DNA of 64,000 bases from Diphasiastrum complanatum. Lineage: Eukaryota > Streptophyta > Lycopodiopsida > Lycopodiales > Lycopodiaceae. Position numbers and translations under genes: made by a program. This document shows, piece after piece, positions 46,358 through 58,789 of this stretch (its first letter is position 1; each line of letters opens with the position of its first letter). The notes below the pieces were generated by a model that was not told the origin of the DNA, made no database searches, and worked only from the letters and a program-made list of their open reading frames with translations. Where the stretch lies: the NCBI GenBank assembly GCA_029204225.1, contig CM055107.1, positions 27,186,572-27,250,571 of the forward strand. The letters run 5' to 3'.

Positions 46358-48340
46358 CATTTACTGTGTAATGACAGTCATTTGGGCCTCTTGAGGCAAA
46401 CATGATTCTGGGTTGTATGGAAGATCCAGCTATATGGAGCTATTGTGAGTCTATTTTTGTAGCAAATTAAGCCATAGACACGAACATACATTCCTTCTTG
46501 AGTGGGTAAAGTGGTTTACTCACTGTCCAGGATCATTTGTAATCCATACGCAGGAATGTTGAAAGCTGATACCAGGACTGAGGATATCTACTTAATCTTC
46601 AATTCATATGAAAGATAGGTGTGATGTGACCGGTTTAGTAAGTCTATGGCAAACATTATATGTGTTGTGAAATCATGGAGACATATTGAATAGTGCATCA
46701 TAGACATGATTTTCTATGCTAAGTGCACATATTCTTCCGATGATAGACACACTTACAGCCGTGGTCACCCATTCTGGTAGGCATCTTTCATAGATTGATG
46801 AGAAGTAAGAGTAGAGCAGCAATTTTTGAGAGTCTGAGTTTTTATCTCAACGATCAAGAAGGCCTACGGTGACATCAACTCAGTACTGTGCTCGACTTTC
46901 ATTTCCTACAAATTTGCCATGACTCTTCCAACAATTATTGTCTGACTGAGGATACCTTCTGCCTTTTGACAAGGCCCAAACTCAGTTGATGAGTATGTCT
47001 TCTAACTTATGCCACATGTTGATACAGTAGAAAATGGTAAATTAAAATGCCATTCATACAAAGTAGCTCACAGATAGATACTTTGTTGATGGCTCTCTGA
47101 GCTGACAATTCCATGAATTCACTGTTTTATTGGGTGTTGGCACTGTTCCAATATCTGAACTATATAGTGATATTATATTGTAATGTTTAACCAAGAGAAA
47201 AGAATTTACATTATCTCAAGGAAAATTATCTGCTGGAGTGGACTTGGTGGATATGCTTGTCTGATTTAAGATTCCTTTGCTCACTGTACACTATTGAGGT
47301 ATGGAAACAAACAGGAGCTGCAATAAGAATTTCCTTTTTTGATTGTTATAGCCAAAGTCGGATGTTTCCAATTTTTATCTATTCATCAAAATAAGAATAG
47401 CCGCCATATTGAGGTCCTAGTAAAGTTACATGAACTATTACATTATCTCACGTGCTTGAATATGCTATGAGAAAAACAGAGAATTCACTCTAATCTAAGT
47501 TGCTTCAGAAACCGTTCCGGATTGTAAATTGGTTGCAAGTCCAATGGTATAGTTGCTTCCTAGAAATTTCATCAACTGCCTCATTTAGTAACTTGGGGTC
47601 TCAGGAAGCCCAAGGTTTTATGTCAAATAAAATAATCAGGAACCTTCGAGTGCCCAACCTGTAGCTATGTACAGCTCTGCAAGTACTCTGAAGTGGTGTG
47701 CACTTGGCACCTCAATCTGGCTGACAGGGTTAGGGAGCATGCCCCCAGTGAACATTCCTCCTACTTTGAAAATAGGATGTGTTCCATGCGTTTTGATTCA
47801 GACAATTGTACTTCAGGGTTTTGACGTATTCTGTTTTAACTGAGAGTCACTATATTTTGTGGTTGTTTGAGCTCCTTGTAAAATGTGTGCAGATGTAATT
47901 TCAGAATGAAGAATGTGAAAAGCTAGAGTCTCTGTGACATTAAGGTTTCGGGGAGGAAAATAGTGATATAGTGAGGTGAGAATAAAAGAACCTCGCCTCG
48001 CTGACGGTTTGGTGGCAACTAGTATGAACAAAAATGACTCTGATGTCATGTCAGAAAATTGAGATAGAATTATGCTGATATTCTGAAACACTAATCATAT
48101 AGTGATTAAGCACACTAGCAAGACTAGTAGAACTGGAAAAATGTAAAGCAAAGTTCGTAATGCAGTAGTAGACTGTTATCAGAATCCTAGAAACAAAAAG
48201 GAGCAGAATCGAAACGAACCTTCAGATTCAAACTATGTCAAAGACAAAGCAGAATGCTCTAGAACAGCAGAAGATAGGGCAACAAGGAATTCAACAGCAG
48301 AAGTATGAATGCTTCAGTCAGACTTCCTCATGGCCCCAAG
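46358..48340. other. PLD zeta 3' region; no further gene seen
   Basis: The 3' UTR must begin here, but its end is unclear; an AAATAAAATAAT word near 47,630 is one possible polyadenylation signal. The minus-strand frame at 47,813-48,091 shows no recognisable motif. Confidence 0.4.
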
Positions 48341-48349
48341 TGGTAAAAG

Positions 48350-48545
48350 TTGACTCACTTAAGTTACCATGCAACAAAATAATACCAAAATGGACTCCAT
48401 CCTCATCTTCCAAATAGCATAATTGGAGGTGTTCAATCTCTCACCATGCTCTAACAAAATGGAACCTATGGAAGCCATCTTCCCTTGAGAAATTGTCTTG
48501 CAATGGATCAAAAAGTGTTGCTTCTCTCTCAATAATGGATTCAAA
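48350..48545 (-). pseudogene. copia gag N-terminal fragment
   Basis: On the minus strand: MASIGSILLEHGERLNTSNY, then AIWKMRMESIL, the (N)Y-x-W-K-x-RM signature at the start of plant copia gag. It stops after about 40 residues. The adjacent CT-rich, gene-free stretch to about 48,850 could be its LTR. Confidence 0.55.
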
Positions 48546-48959
48546 AAAGTTGTACTACCAACTCCATTATGAGATCTTGCAACTTGGTTTGAGATCTATC
48601 TCACTAGCTCTACGAATCTCTCTCAAACTAGATCAAACTCTCATCCAAAGATGGAGTAAAGACAAAATTTGGGTGAACTTGAATCAAGCACACATAAGCA
48701 CTCAAAAACATCCACAAATGACTCAAATACAAATGAATTGCATGAAACTATGTGGCTTTAAATTTAAAAATAACAGATGCATCTTCATGTCAAACGATCA
48801 TGGGTTCAATATGTCCACGTCATCCTATCTTCTATTATTCCTCTAGGAAGTGAACAATGTTTTGTAGATATTTAGAGCTATTACGTCCACTTCCAGCTTT
48901 GCAAGTTGTAATAACTAATGGCCTCTCTCCTCAGCTAATATGTCTTTCCGCAAAACCAT

Positions 48960-49016
48960 CCCTAAACCCTAAACCCTAAACCCTAAACCCCTAAACCCTA
49001 AACCCTAAACCCTAAA
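48960..49016. repeat. interstitial telomeric repeat, 8 units of CCCTAAA
   Basis: Eight consecutive CCCTAAA units, one with an extra C. This is the Arabidopsis-type plant telomere repeat, with the C-rich strand on plus. A C-rich run (TCCCTCCCCTCCCC type) follows at 49,021-49,042. Confidence 0.97.
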
Positions 49017-49540
49017 ACCATCCCTCCCCTCCCCTCCCCTCCACATCCTCATTGGCTCCGCCTCTTATGTGACTGTTTGTGGAAATGCCACTTTTTTATA
49101 TGCCTAGAGGTGGAAAGCCTCGTGATTGTTGTTGCGGATTTGGTCACTTGTGTGTATGTTGCACGAGCCTTCATAATCTGTTTACCTGTTTATAGAAGTA
49201 TTCAAAGAGAGCGGCTTCCTCCTGGTAAGCATCCAAAGCTCTCTCATGCTTGGCCTCAAGTGTGTTTGAATCCACTTGTAGAGACCATGAGACCTCCTAA
49301 GGCATTAAGCCTTTTAACCAGACATTTTTTGATAAAACATGCAAAATTTTCAAGTTATTAAATTGAAAGTTGATTTCTTTTCATCATGTGTGAACATAGA
49401 CAAATTTCTCTCACATGCACTAGAGGTGGAATCATTTGAGAAGACATTTACAATGTGAGTGACTTGATCGATACTCCATTCTCAACAACTCCCAAAATTG
49501 CTCATTTGCAAAACTTATCTTTTTTTATGACAATGACTCT

Positions 49541-50008
49541 TCATAGATCAGCGATATTGCTCCTTGAGCCCTCTATGAATTTAGAAAGAACATCCTCCAA
49601 CGACCCCCTCAACAATAGCAAGCAAATATGGCATTGTAAACGTTCTGTTTTTTTATTTCTATGTCTCGCTGTTTCTAACCAACCTCTACATTTCAAGGAC
49701 AAATTGTCTAGAAACTTGGATGTGAATTGATATTCTTTTTCTAAATCACACCATTTTTCTTTAGACCTATTAAGCTCTTCTACAAAATAAGACTTGATGG
49801 CTTTTCTCAATAATCTATGATCTTTGACACGGATGCAGCTTCTAGAGTTAGACTTGTTATAGAATCGCCTTGAGGAGTATTTTCAACATCTTCAGACTTA
49901 AAAAAATGTATGGATCTGTCAATCAACCCATCAAAAAGTGTTACCATATCTTTTTCTTTCAAACCTTGCACAAGTCGTAAAAGATGACCTGTTATGACAA
50001 ACAAACAA
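49541..50008 (-). CDS. unrecognised coding region, downstream part (candidate exon, frameshifted)
   Basis: On the minus strand a strong acceptor (TTTGTTTGTCATAACAG) ends just before GHLLRLVQGLKEKDMVTLFD. The frame runs through RSIHFFKSEDVENTP and stops near 49,810. A one-base shift gives RKAIKSYFVEELNRSKEKWC and LEKEYQFTSKFLDN, a charged, probably coiled-coil stretch, to about 49,600. It lies downstream of the 210-codon frame at 50,222-50,886 and could belong to the same gene. I recognise no family. The frameshift suggests decay, or a missed small intron. Confidence 0.35.
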
Positions 50009-50105
50009 AAATTCAAGAATGTAAATATTGGATACGAGTGTTTTAAAACATAAATTATTGATATATCAATCTGACTTATCTACTTATACACACATGATAT
50101 ACACA

Positions 50106-50165
50106 TGGAAAAAGTGGAAAAGGATTTGTCAAATGTGGAAAAAGTGGAAAAGGATTTGTCAAATG
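50106..50165. repeat. 30-bp tandem duplication
   Basis: GTGGAAAAGGATTTGTCAAA with its flank is repeated at an exact 30-base period between the two candidate exons. A partial third copy follows. Confidence 0.92.
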
Positions 50166-50221
50166 TGGAAAACAAGAAAGTTGCGAAATAATCGTGGGGA
50201 GATAACAAACATGCGTGTATA

Positions 50222-50886
50222 TCATGTATTGTTGCCATATTCTACAATATCTTGACACTCAAAACCCACGACTTTTTTTTCATCATTTGTAGTGAGCTTT
50301 TTTTTCTCCAAAATCGGTTGTTTAAACTTGAGTTTAACAGATTTTGTAGTTGGTTTTTCCTTTGCCATGGATGGTTCTTTGGCATTGTTCTTGATTTGTT
50401 GGATGCTTAAGTCTAGCTTGGAAATAGCATCACGAATGATTTCAAACCCAGCAAGAATATTGATATGGGAAATTCTCAAAGCATCAAAATCTATTTTCCA
50501 ACCTAAGGAAACACACGAAATTGAAGAGTTTTTCTTGTAAGAGTCCATCAAATGAATATTGTATTGCTCAGATGATGCAAAACATTCCATAAAAACATTG
50601 TCAGGCGTTGCGAACAATAATTTTAATGTTGCACTACCTTTCTCATTTATAACTTCTATCACATCAAGAATTACTCCAATCTTTTTTACTTTTGTCTTTG
50701 TAACATCACACACCACTAGACAAGGTTCGTATTTTTTTCTCCCACGTAATAAATCCATTTTCAAACACCATTCATATCGTGGTTTCATAACATAGCTTTT
50801 TTCAGCAACCACATCAGTTGGAATAAAGGAGCCTTGAGGTTCTACAACATGCATGATATCTTCAATGTCGTCATAAGGAACAATTG
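50222..50886 (-). CDS. unrecognised protein, about 210-221 codons
   Basis: The minus-strand frame is open from 50,886 to the stop at 50,222. The first ATG is at 50,854, but the frame is open upstream and begins right after a good acceptor (TTTTTTCAATGTGTAG), so 50,886 is a likely exon start (AIVPYDDIEDIMHVVEPQG). A mixed alpha/beta-looking N-terminal half (MKPRYEWCLKMDLL, EPCLVVCDVTK, IGVILDVIEVI) is followed by a helical part (GFEIIRDAISKLDLSIQQIK) and a Lys-rich tail. No transposon or host domain is recognised. Composition and length argue for real coding sequence; upstream exons were not found. Confidence 0.45.
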
Positions 50887-50976
50887 CTACACATTGAAAA
50901 ACATAAACAACCGCACAAACTAATCAAATCACAAGTAACTCACACACGAGAAGAACAAAAACATTCAAAATTTCTC

Positions 50977-51110
50977 TCCCATTGCCTCTCACACTTAATA
51001 AACATGTGACTAAATCACTCTCAAGTGCTATTTAAAATAAAAAACCCCATTGCGTCTCACACTAAATAAATGTGTGACTAAATCACTCTCAGGAGTTATT
51101 TGCAATAATA
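50977..51110. repeat. tandem duplication of about 70 bp
   Basis: CCCATTGC(C/G)TCTCACACT and GTGACTAAATCACTCTCA occur twice in the same order, about 70 bp apart, with moderate divergence. A separate word GGCTCCATAACAAAACT occurs at about 51,180 and 51,230. Confidence 0.8.
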
Positions 51111-51385
51111 AAAGACACATTAGCAGGAAACCCTATAGAGCTTCACAACTAAAACAAAGCTACAGTTCATAGCTAAACATGGCTCCATAACAAAACTCTT
51201 TATAGCTTCACAAAGCCTTCGCACCACGTGGCTCCATAACAAAACTAAATCATATCAACCTTCGTGTTGGATTAAAAGGTCACAATACAAGAATAAAAAC
51301 AAAGAACATATCACTAGTTTACCATATAAAAGCTTAACAAAGGATTTGATTGTATATCTTCCAAAGTCTTTCCAAGGCCTCCAAT

Positions 51386-54300
51386 TTCTTAGAAAATTCA
51401 CATCTCGAACCTGGTTTGAGTTCTTAGAAAATTCACAACTCGAACCTGGTTTGAGTTTCGTTAGCAATAATCTTTTGGATAGCAACACACCACAATTTGA
51501 CAATATTATTTTGAAATCTGACAACTCGAACCTGGTTCGAGTTGCAACAGAAAAATTACAAGTTTACAAAACCTTTGCTTCTAAGTATTGAAATATTGAG
51601 AGATCTACTTCACGAAATGACCTACAAATTTATAACTAATCTCAAATTTAGCATTAAAACAATGGTAAGGAGCAATCTGATTAAAACAATTCAAGTTCAA
51701 AAATCACCATGATCGACAATAATAAAGAGATATTGGCTCTAGCAGATTAAATCATTTAAATGATTTGCATTTCTAGAATGCAAGCCAAAATTTGAAACGA
51801 CTTGCAATGATGTTTGTGTAGTCGAGCAACCTTCATGCCAACCAGAAAGAATCAATTTCATGTCAAAAATATAAATTTCATGTCAATTTCGAGTTTATAA
51901 ATCTTCAAATTGATTCAATTTCATGTCAAAAATATCTGTTTAATTTTGCTCGTTAACTTGTGTATATGCAAAAGCTACTTGAACTAAAAACAAAACTTGA
52001 ATTTGGATCTTTAATCAACCTGAGAAATATAATTGTAATATTATCTTTAAATAGAATTAAGTCCAAATGTACATATTTGAACTCGAACTTGGATTGAGTT
52101 GAGGCTTTTTAAATAAGCTCTAATTATGTTGAATACTTCACTTTGACCATAATTTATTGTAAATATCATATCTTTATAAATTTAACATGTTTACATGTGT
52201 ACTATGCAATAAAGCATACTCAGTTGTACTAGAACTCGTTTTGGAGCTCACCTCAACTCGAACCTGGTTTGAGTTCTTGTCTCCAATATACTTAGCATGA
52301 CAAGACTTGAGTGACTTAACAAAACTGCATCTCGAACTAGGACTCATACTCAAACTTTATCTCCACTTGAACAAGATTCGAGTTCAGTAAAGTAAACCCT
52401 ACAAGCCTAAACTGAACGAGAATCTATATCAACTCAACTCAAACATTGTTCATCAATCAACCTAGACTTTCATTAAATTTAATCTATAGTTCAAACTTCA
52501 GATATTGTCGGGTGAGATTGAACTCGAACTAGGTTCAAGTTGAGAAATCTCAACTCTAATTTAATTTTATGATATCTTGATCAAGACCTTGAATTGGAAT
52601 TGGACTTCAAACTCAATCTAAACCTCACCTGAAATTTTACTGAATATGAATCAATATGAACAAACCTATTTCTGCTATAATGTCTGTAGTCAAATTAGGT
52701 AAGTGTAGATTGCTATGAGTAGAGTCTTTCTTTACACGCAACTCGACCCTGGCTCGAGCTGGCAAGACTTCAGTTGGCAAGAACTCGAACTCAACTCAAC
52801 TTATCTCACCTCACCTCAACTCAACCTTAATTCGAGATCAATAAAGTAGAAGCTACAAGACTAAACTGAACGAGGATCTATCATCAACTCAACTTGAACC
52901 TTGTTCATCAATAAACCTAGGCTATTGGCCAATTTAATCTATAGTTCAGATATTGTGGGGAGATAGAAAACCTAGGGAAGAGTATCCTGGTCCGACACAC
53001 AAATGAATTCAAACTAGGTTCGAGTTGAGAAATCTCAACTTCAATCTAATTTTATGAAATCTTGATCATGAACTTGAATTGGAATTGGACTTCAAACCAG
53101 ATCTAAACTTCTTCTTAAAGAAGCAACTTCACTTGAAATTTTATTGAATTGAATCAACCTGAACCAATCTATTTCTGATATAAGCATTGCAGTCAAATTA
53201 GGTAAGTGTAGATATCTCAATACGAAAGTGGTTTCTGAAGAAAAGATAGCTCAAACTGTGTAGGTGCAGTTTGAAATAGAAAAGCCTCAACTCGAACCAG
53301 GTTCGAGTAGAGAAACTTTCACTTTGCAATTTAATCAAATAGAAAAAAGTATATCTATATAAATTTAAGTTGTTAACATGTGTACTATGTACTAAAACAT
53401 ACTCAGCTGAACTTGAACACAAGCCAGGCAACATGGATCTGCTAGCATATGCAAATGGTCTTAATGCTGGTAGGCAGATCTACTCAAACACTGCAATAGC
53501 AATAATGATACAAAATTAGTCATCAAACAAACTGAGAAGTTGAACCTAGAAGATGGCATGTTATGGCAACACTACTAGGTGCAAATTGCTCAAAACTGGA
53601 GCTATTATGATATTAATACTAATCTATAAAGAAAACTCACAAGCTAAACGAGATTTCAAATAGCTGCATGACCATGTAAAAGAGCTCTTTAACTCTAGTC
53701 AAATTAGGTAAGTGTAGATATGTAGGTTACAAATAAGCTCAGAATATGTAGGTACAGTTTAAAATTGAAAAGCCTCAACTCGAAGCAGGTTCGAGTTGAG
53801 AAACTTTCGACATTTAATTTAATGGCAAAAATTATATCTATATAAATTTAAGTCGTTAATATGTGTACAATGTACTAAAACACATGCAAGAATAATATGT
53901 AGGTATAATATACAAGGTTGTTGCTCTACCTAACTAAGAAGGTTTTGACACGATGAAATTTGACACAAGTCGTAAAATTATGTGCCATCTATTTTTAGAT
54001 TTTATGGGTGGTTAGGTGACTTTCTTTTCTTACTATGTACTAATACCTTAATCATGACCTTGAACTGGAATTGGACTTCAAACTAAATCTAAACTTCACA
54101 TTGAAAAAAAAACTTCACATGAAATTTTACTAAATATGAATCAACCTAAACCAAGCTATTTCTAAGATAATCTCTGTAGTCAAATTAGGTAAGTTTAGAT
54201 ATCTTAACTCAAACCAGGATCGAGTTGAGAAACTTTCACTGCAACATAAAATTTAATGGCAAAAATCATATCTATATAAATTTAAGTCATTAACATGTGT

Positions 54301-54720
54301 AATATGTACTAAAACATACTCAGCTGAACTTGAACATGAACTCACCTTAACTCGAACCTGGTTCAAGTTCCTATCTTCAATAAACTGAATTTGATAAGAC
54401 TTCTCGATTCAACAAGACTTGAGTTTGAACTCGAACCCAAACTCTACCTAGATTTGAGTACTCAACTATGTCTATCCAATAAAGCATATGCAATTTAGAA
54501 TAAAGTGCAGATATTATTCACCTTAATCAATCACAATTTGGCAAGTGTATTGAAACTTGACAACTCGCAAGAATCTATCATCAACTCAACTTGAACCTCG
54601 TTCATCAATCAACCTAGACTTGCATCCCATTCAATCTATAGTTTAGATATTGTGGGGTGAGCTTGAACTCGAACCAAGTTCGAGTTGAGACTTGACAACT
54701 CGGACCTAGTTCTAATTTAA
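51386..54720. repeat. 3.3-kb array of about 0.5-kb degenerate units with a recurrent palindrome
   Basis: The anchor CAAATTAGGTAAGTGTAGAT starts at 52,691, 53,194, 53,700 and (one change) 54,181, spaced 481-506 bp. A second anchor around CATATCTATATAAATTTAAG recurs near 53,350, 53,835 and 54,270. An inverted-repeat word with arms AACTCGAACC and GGTTCGAGTT recurs at least 12 times; the copy at 51,523-51,543 is perfect. There are no open frames of note. It behaves like an old satellite or a series of nested repeats rather than a gene. Confidence 0.8.
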
Positions 54721-55040
54721 AATATACAAAGACTCTTAAAATTGTTGATGTCTACAGAAGGTGAACAAGCTTCTAGATTCGATCAATTAAGCCCACTTAC
54801 ATCATCAATTGAATGATATATTGTTTCATCCATTGATGATTCAAAGTCAGTATCACATATCTAATAACCACTACCCTCAGAGTCCGAATTTAACAATAGG
54901 TTTGTGTAATAGTGACCAGTATGGATATCTGGAACAAATTCTTTGTGCTCCATATGTGATGTAACCCTAGATACAATTCAGAAAGACCAATTTGATAAGG
55001 TTATGCAATTGTCCAAAGTTGGGCTAATATGAACAACCGG

Positions 55041-55180
<140 letters not shown>

Positions 55181-56530
55181 GGCCATGAGATTATGAAGTA
55201 ATTGTGCAGGCGAATTGTGTTTTAGAATATCCATGTTCAAGTCGCTTATTATTGTTGTGGGAGCATCTATAGGTATTGTTTATAATACGTTGTGGAGAAT
55301 TTGTAGCAGTCATTTGATGTATGCTTTTGGATGTCTGTACAAAGCTATTATGTGCATGTGGAATCGTATGCCCTTGTTGAATATCACATGTGTTATTTCA
55401 ATGTCATTGGTGTTGAATGTTGTGGCATTGTCGAGTGATTGTGTCGGCTTGTTAAACATTGCATTTTCAGCAAACGAAAAGTTTTTCTAGCTTTGAAATA
55501 TGTCTGGGAAGTAGTTGCTTGTGTGTTTTTGACATGTTTCTTGTAAGCAAAGTATATTGAAATTTATCAAGTGCTAGGTCAATGTTAGGTCATCGTGGTA
55601 TTTTTGTAAGGATATCATGTTCAAAGAGTGTATGATGATGTGTGTGGTTACATAATGGTTAGTGTCAAGAACAACGAGCTTCTAAGCAGCTATGTTATGT
55701 AGTCTTTGCATTTCTTGTTTCACTCTTTTGTCAACGATGAAGTTTTCTACTTGCAATGGTTGTAGGAAGTACAAATTATCAGTGTCCTTGATTCTTGACA
55801 GTGTTGTATAAGTTAGACCATGTGCTTTGATCTTAATTGGATTGAATGCCAGTTTGTCCATGAGCTCAATGTATTGTTCATGCTGTGGCCAATTGGATTG
55901 AAATAATTGTTTCCAATTTGTATCTCTTTGACAAGACGTCGTATAGGTGTCCATGTTTTGTTGATTTCTTGGTTGTAAATATGATTGTTTTTGTATCTTG
56001 CTTTGGCCCCTATATTTGTGTCAGAGAATTGTATCAGATAATATCTTCGGCCATTATTGTTGTTTTTGTTTTGAAGTATCCTTCGGCACCATTGACCAAT
56101 CCATCTTTGATATTTAGATTAGAAGCACATAACTCAATCAACATGCCAGTTTGACTCTGATAATTGTGGATAATCCAGTTGTATTCCTGGATTCGCTAAG
56201 AATTTTTACTAGGTTCTTTTGACATAAATTATGGAATGAGTCGATTGCCTATAAGATGTATTCTGTTTCAGTCAATTGTTGCAAGGCATTATCGTTGTGC
56301 TTATCTTTGTATAAAATAGGTGTGGAAATGTGTGATCGAATGGAGGCTTTCGATGACACAATTTGTTTAAGAAATGTATATTAAAACTTGTGTGTTTGGA
56401 TTGTTGTATTTAGTTAAGTTTGAATATGAAATTATAATCTTGTTGTCTCATTGTTTCGACTATTGCATAACAACGTGGCAATTTTGCCCAATATGAAGAA
56501 CCAAATAATTCTAATGATTTTGTGTTTTAT

Positions 56531-56965
56531 TTAAATACCCATTCGTCTATACAAATCACCGCATGTAATTACATCCAATCCTCCGAAGTGTTGAAACGCG
56601 ATGTGTTTGATTGCTTGTAATCTTTGATCTGTAAATTGCAAAATTCTCTTTCCAATGAGAGAAATTTCATCAACAACTACTAGTTGTAATTGTGAATAGA
56701 ATGCTGATAATGTGTCCAATTTTTCTGATGACAATGATGTCAGTGTTTTGGTGTTGATTGGAAGGTGTAGTGTAGAAGGTATTGTTGTTCCACCAATATT
56801 GTAAGCTGCTTTTCTTGTGTAAGCCATAAGTAACGTCTTTGGCATGGTGATATCTGTATTTATTTGTTTATGGTAGTGCCTTGTAAACCTTGTACAATCA
56901 AGAGTACTGGAAATGTTTTTCCTGTTCCAGCTTCTCCTATGTTGAAAAAAGATGGATCTTTTCAT
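56531..56965 (-). pseudogene. PIF1-like helicase core of the Helitron
   Basis: An open frame of 144 codons carries a remnant of the Walker A region at its start, then LMAYTRKAAYNIGGTTIPST, VVVDEISLIGKRILQFTDQR (Walker B DEIS) and FGGLDVITCGDLYR. The P-loop GAGTGKS is degraded (RSWNRKN), so ATP binding is probably lost. Confidence 0.85.
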
Positions 56966-57110
56966 TTGGATTGACTCTCTTTCGATGCATTATGTCATCA
57001 TAAATTAATCTCTGTGCATTGTTTAGTGTTTTTTATTTTGAATGATAATCTTTGGTATTTAATACTGTGTATGTGAAGTTTTGCTCACTGTTGTTGGTTT
57101 TTTGAGTTTG

Positions 57111-57610
57111 TTAGGATAGTTTATGATGGAAATCGAGTGCCATGTCATAATGTTCAATGTTTGTATCTATCAATGATGTAGTTGATCGATTATTTTGAAT
57201 GACGTCTTGTTGATTTTCAAGATCGTTCCAATCGATGTCGATGTTTTGTTTTTTTGGTAGTCGTAATTGAATTTTGCTTTGTTTTGCGATACGATTTGTA
57301 TGTTTTGGAAATATGCATCGTGTCATGAGTGAATGTTGCTTTTTAGATTTTGTTCAGATTCTGCGAATGGCAGATGCAAATGTAGATGCTCTCTATAATA
57401 GTTTTCTGGATTCTTGTGGATGTTGTAATTGACAAATCGAATGAAAATTGTTCTTTTGTTTACTTGCTTTCCATTGTCAATGTAATTTGTGACATAGTCA
57501 GCAAGGCAAAATTGGAGGTAGCAATTTTTTCTTGACATGTAGTGATCAATTTTTGATTTGCAATTGATGTCGATAGATGAAGGTTCCAACATTTCAAGTT
57601 GGTGCTTTTT
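57111..57610 (-). pseudogene. Helitron segment between the Rep and helicase parts
   Basis: Encodes MLEPSSIDINCKSKIDHYMS, ADYVTNYIDNGKQVN, NYNIHKNPENYYREHL and PFAESEQNLKS, then FPKHTNRIAKQSK. This stretch is duplicated at 61,648-62,082. Compared with that copy it has lost about six bases before IRFVNYN. Confidence 0.8.
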
Positions 57611-58789
57611 TTTAAGACAAATGGTTGTTCATTTTCCCGATTTGTGTTGATGAACAAAAAACGGCCGTGTTGTATTGTTGAGTGGAAGTGATAAAACTAT
57701 AAGAATAGCTAATTCTGCACTCAATTGTTGTGCATTACGAAATGCATTTCCTATGGTTCTTAGACAATTTAGCACATCGGTATTGTTTAAAATTGATTTT
57801 GACATAACATCTTTTAAGGCTTTTGTCAACTTTTGTCATGTATGATGTGGAGTAGCTTGCTGCCGCATAAGGATCTAAGATGTATTGTATGTCCATGTTT
57901 GCATTCCACAAGAAGCTAATTTGAAAGGATTTGTGTATATAGTTTTTGAATGTCTTTTTAAAAATATTGTTGGTTTTTGAATGATCGTACATAATGCTTG
58001 TATGTACTTGAGTTCAATGGCAGTTGTCCATGTAGCGGCATCTATTTCTATGTCTCCATTTACTTTCCCAAATTTCATGTACACATTATTATATAAATGC
58101 CCATAGAAGTGTTTTGTTTCTATATTTATATTTTCATCAAATGGGCGCAATATTTTTGTTTTTGTCATGGGTGATTTTGGAAAGTGAAATCTGCATTTTG
58201 TTTTGTTTCCCTTATTGCATGTTTTTTGTGTTTATGGGTTTGTATTGTTTTACAATCATGTTGTAGTTGTTGTCTATACATATGTATTCATCCAAAAACT
58301 GTTTTATTTCGTGATCTTGATTTTGTCCAAAAAATGGTGCATTTGAAGTCCACATTACTCTATGGTCGTGTTGGCTTCCACAGTTTTGAAACTTCATCAC
58401 AAAGAAGTAGTTGTGGACTTTACCAAGAATGGAATTTCCTGTTTTTAGAAGGTGTCAAAGTGCCTTGATTTTGGAATTCTGACCCTCGCATGGAGCGATT
58501 GCTTTGTAACAATTTTCATAATCCACCACTTGTTGTTGAACAGTTGTGAAATTGTGGATGACAGTGTCTGTTTCCAAATCTTCATCATTGACTTCATTTC
58601 TATCATCTTCAGACGTGTTTGTTTGTATAGTTTCATATTCTTTTGTGTCATATTTTATGTATTCGTGAAAATGTGTTATCCAGTCATTATTGATTTTTAC
58701 TCTAAATTCCTTGTATAATGGTGTATCACAGAGTTGTTGTAAAGCTTGCATCAATACGTTTGGTCTTATGATTCTGTTGGATTATTCTC

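Larger units (their letters stand above)
55682..58770 (-). mobile_element. Helitron Rep/helicase gene, heavily decayed
   Basis: Read right to left on the minus strand: an N-terminal region (TINNDW-like INNDWITHFHEYI, then AIAPCEGQ), a Helitron-like domain (VMWTSNAPFFGQNQDHEIKQ near 58,330; MDIQYILDPYAAASYSTSYM near 57,880), a FVNYNIHKNPENYYREHL block near 57,400, and a PIF1-type helicase (56,531-56,965), ending with YTTLSRIKDTDNLYFLQPLQ at about 55,760. Helitrons move by rolling-circle replication with a Rep/helicase protein. Frames are broken throughout. The HUH catalytic motif and the element ends were not located. Confidence 0.8.
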
